Source of the DNA: JBKEDS01 sp047975545
GTDB taxonomy: Bacteria > Bacteroidota > Bacteroidia > Flavobacteriales > Flavobacteriaceae
NCBI GenBank assembly: GCA_047975545.1
Contig: JBKEDS010000025.1
Location: 1 to 31,481 of the forward strand
DNA: 31,481 nucleotides
Reading direction: 5' to 3'
Under the pieces are notes generated by a model. That model saw only the letters and a list, made by a program, of their open reading frames with translations, did no database searches and was not told the DNA's origin. Position numbers and translations under genes: made by a program. Positions 31,191 through 31,481 of the stretch are shown piece after piece. Numbering within the stretch: position 1 is the first letter of the stretch; every line of letters begins with the position of its first letter.

Positions 31191-31481
31191 ATTGGACAAA
31201 TTTGGATAAATCCTTAAGGAGTATTTCGGGTTATAAATTTATTAATTTTTCTTGATTATACAATTGTCTTCTTTTTTTGATAGAATTGGTTTTGATCAAT
31301 CTTCTTTTTTCTAAAATCTGCTCAGATCTTCCAAAATATACATCAGCCGGAGTCAGGTTGTTCAATGATTCGTGGTAACGATTTTCATTATAGTTGTTTA
31401 CAAACTTTTCCAAAGCTTCGATGAGTTCTTCGGGATGATAAAAATGGTTCAATTTTACCACGTTTTTCATGGTTCTGTGGT
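31173..31481. mobile_element. IS3-family insertion sequence, one end, cut by the window edge
   Basis: The proposed terminus starts TGTACGTCTTCAAACTAAAT at 31173 and continues TTGGACAAATTTGG, in the style of IS3/IS150-group ends (TG..., internal CAAA, then TTGGACA). The transposase gene inside reads towards this end. The boundary is proposed from pattern only because the other inverted repeat is outside the window. Confidence 0.65.
31231..31481 (-). CDS. IS3-family transposase (OrfB), C-terminal part
   Basis: The visible frame starts inside the gene at the window edge (...HRTMKNVVKLNHFYHPEE...) and ends at 31231. It carries the C-terminal part of the integrase core of IS3-type transposases, including NNYNENRYHESLNNLTPADV and YFGRSEQILEKRR, with the catalytic Glu region outside or at the edge. 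The Met at 31470 is internal, not the start. The product is partial only because of the window, so whether the IS is intact cannot be told. Confidence 0.88.
   Translation of the reverse strand, partial: HRTMKNVVKLNHFYHPEELIEALEKFVNNYNENRYHESLNNLTPADVYFGRSEQILEKRRLIKTNSIKKRRQLYNQEKLINL

Larger units (their letters stand above)
27691..31481. mobile_element. Left part of an integrated prophage- or island-like element
   Basis: From the tRNA scar to the window edge the DNA is clearly more A+T-rich than the core genes. It carries two S24-type repressors, small divergent genes, lipoproteins and an IS. No integrase, structural phage or conjugation gene is visible in the 3.8 kb, so the element continues to the right. 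The attachment half-site at 27649-27690 defines this end. The assignment as an integrated element is well supported; whether it is a phage or an island is not. Confidence 0.75.

Noticed and set aside
1..31481. CRISPR array
   Set aside because: No series of regularly spaced identical repeats was seen; the repeats present are irregular palindromes.

Overview
The window looks like the chromosome of a member of the Bacteroidota, most likely Flavobacteriales. The GltB, GltD, L13, S9, S2 and EF-Ts sequences have the flavobacterial look. Shine-Dalgarno sites are largely absent. Exact or near-exact TAnnTTTG -7 boxes, the Bacteroidetes housekeeping promoter element, sit upstream of several genes. Secreted TlpA-like proteins and a crowd of short palindromic intergenic repeats are also typical.

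Layout: 1-1438 holds the N-terminal part of an unrecognised secreted protein, cut by the window edge. 1562-10670 is a nitrogen-assimilation cluster: gltB-gltD (glutamate synthase) on the minus strand, divergent from porin, P-II protein and amtB on the plus strand. 10757-12525 carries a bacilliredoxin, a TerB/J-domain membrane protein and a Vsr-type endonuclease. 12816-15735 is the translation operon rplM-rpsI-rpsB-tsf on the minus strand, with a good -33/-7 promoter and hairpins between its genes. 16041-17557 has a DUF4230 protein and a crotonase-family enzyme. 17848-23949 has a small PLDc_N-type membrane protein, then a minus-strand cluster of ABC ATPase, membrane protein, GntR-family (YtrA-like) regulator, a redoxin-fold protein that has lost its cysteines, and a large secreted thioredoxin-domain protein with an intact CGPC site. 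24254-27572 has the two ribosome-assembly GTPases der and era, with a small membrane protein between them. The gaps here are filled with palindromic repeats and one MITE-like element.

The most interesting part is the right end. At 27649-27690 lies only the 3' half, from the anticodon loop onward, of a CAT-anticodon tRNA gene, still followed by its terminator. This is the expected scar of site-specific integration into a tRNA gene. Everything from about 27691 to the window end is more A+T-rich and phage- or island-like: two LexA/CI-like (S24) repressors, each in an apparent operon with small secreted or lipoprotein genes, two small divergent genes under TATATTTG promoters, a helically phased operator-like array, and an IS3-family insertion that seems to have truncated the second divergent gene. 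No integrase is visible, so the element should continue past the right edge. The repressor-plus-lipoprotein operon is a candidate lysogenic-conversion or superinfection-exclusion module and is the best lead for something undescribed. That function is inference.
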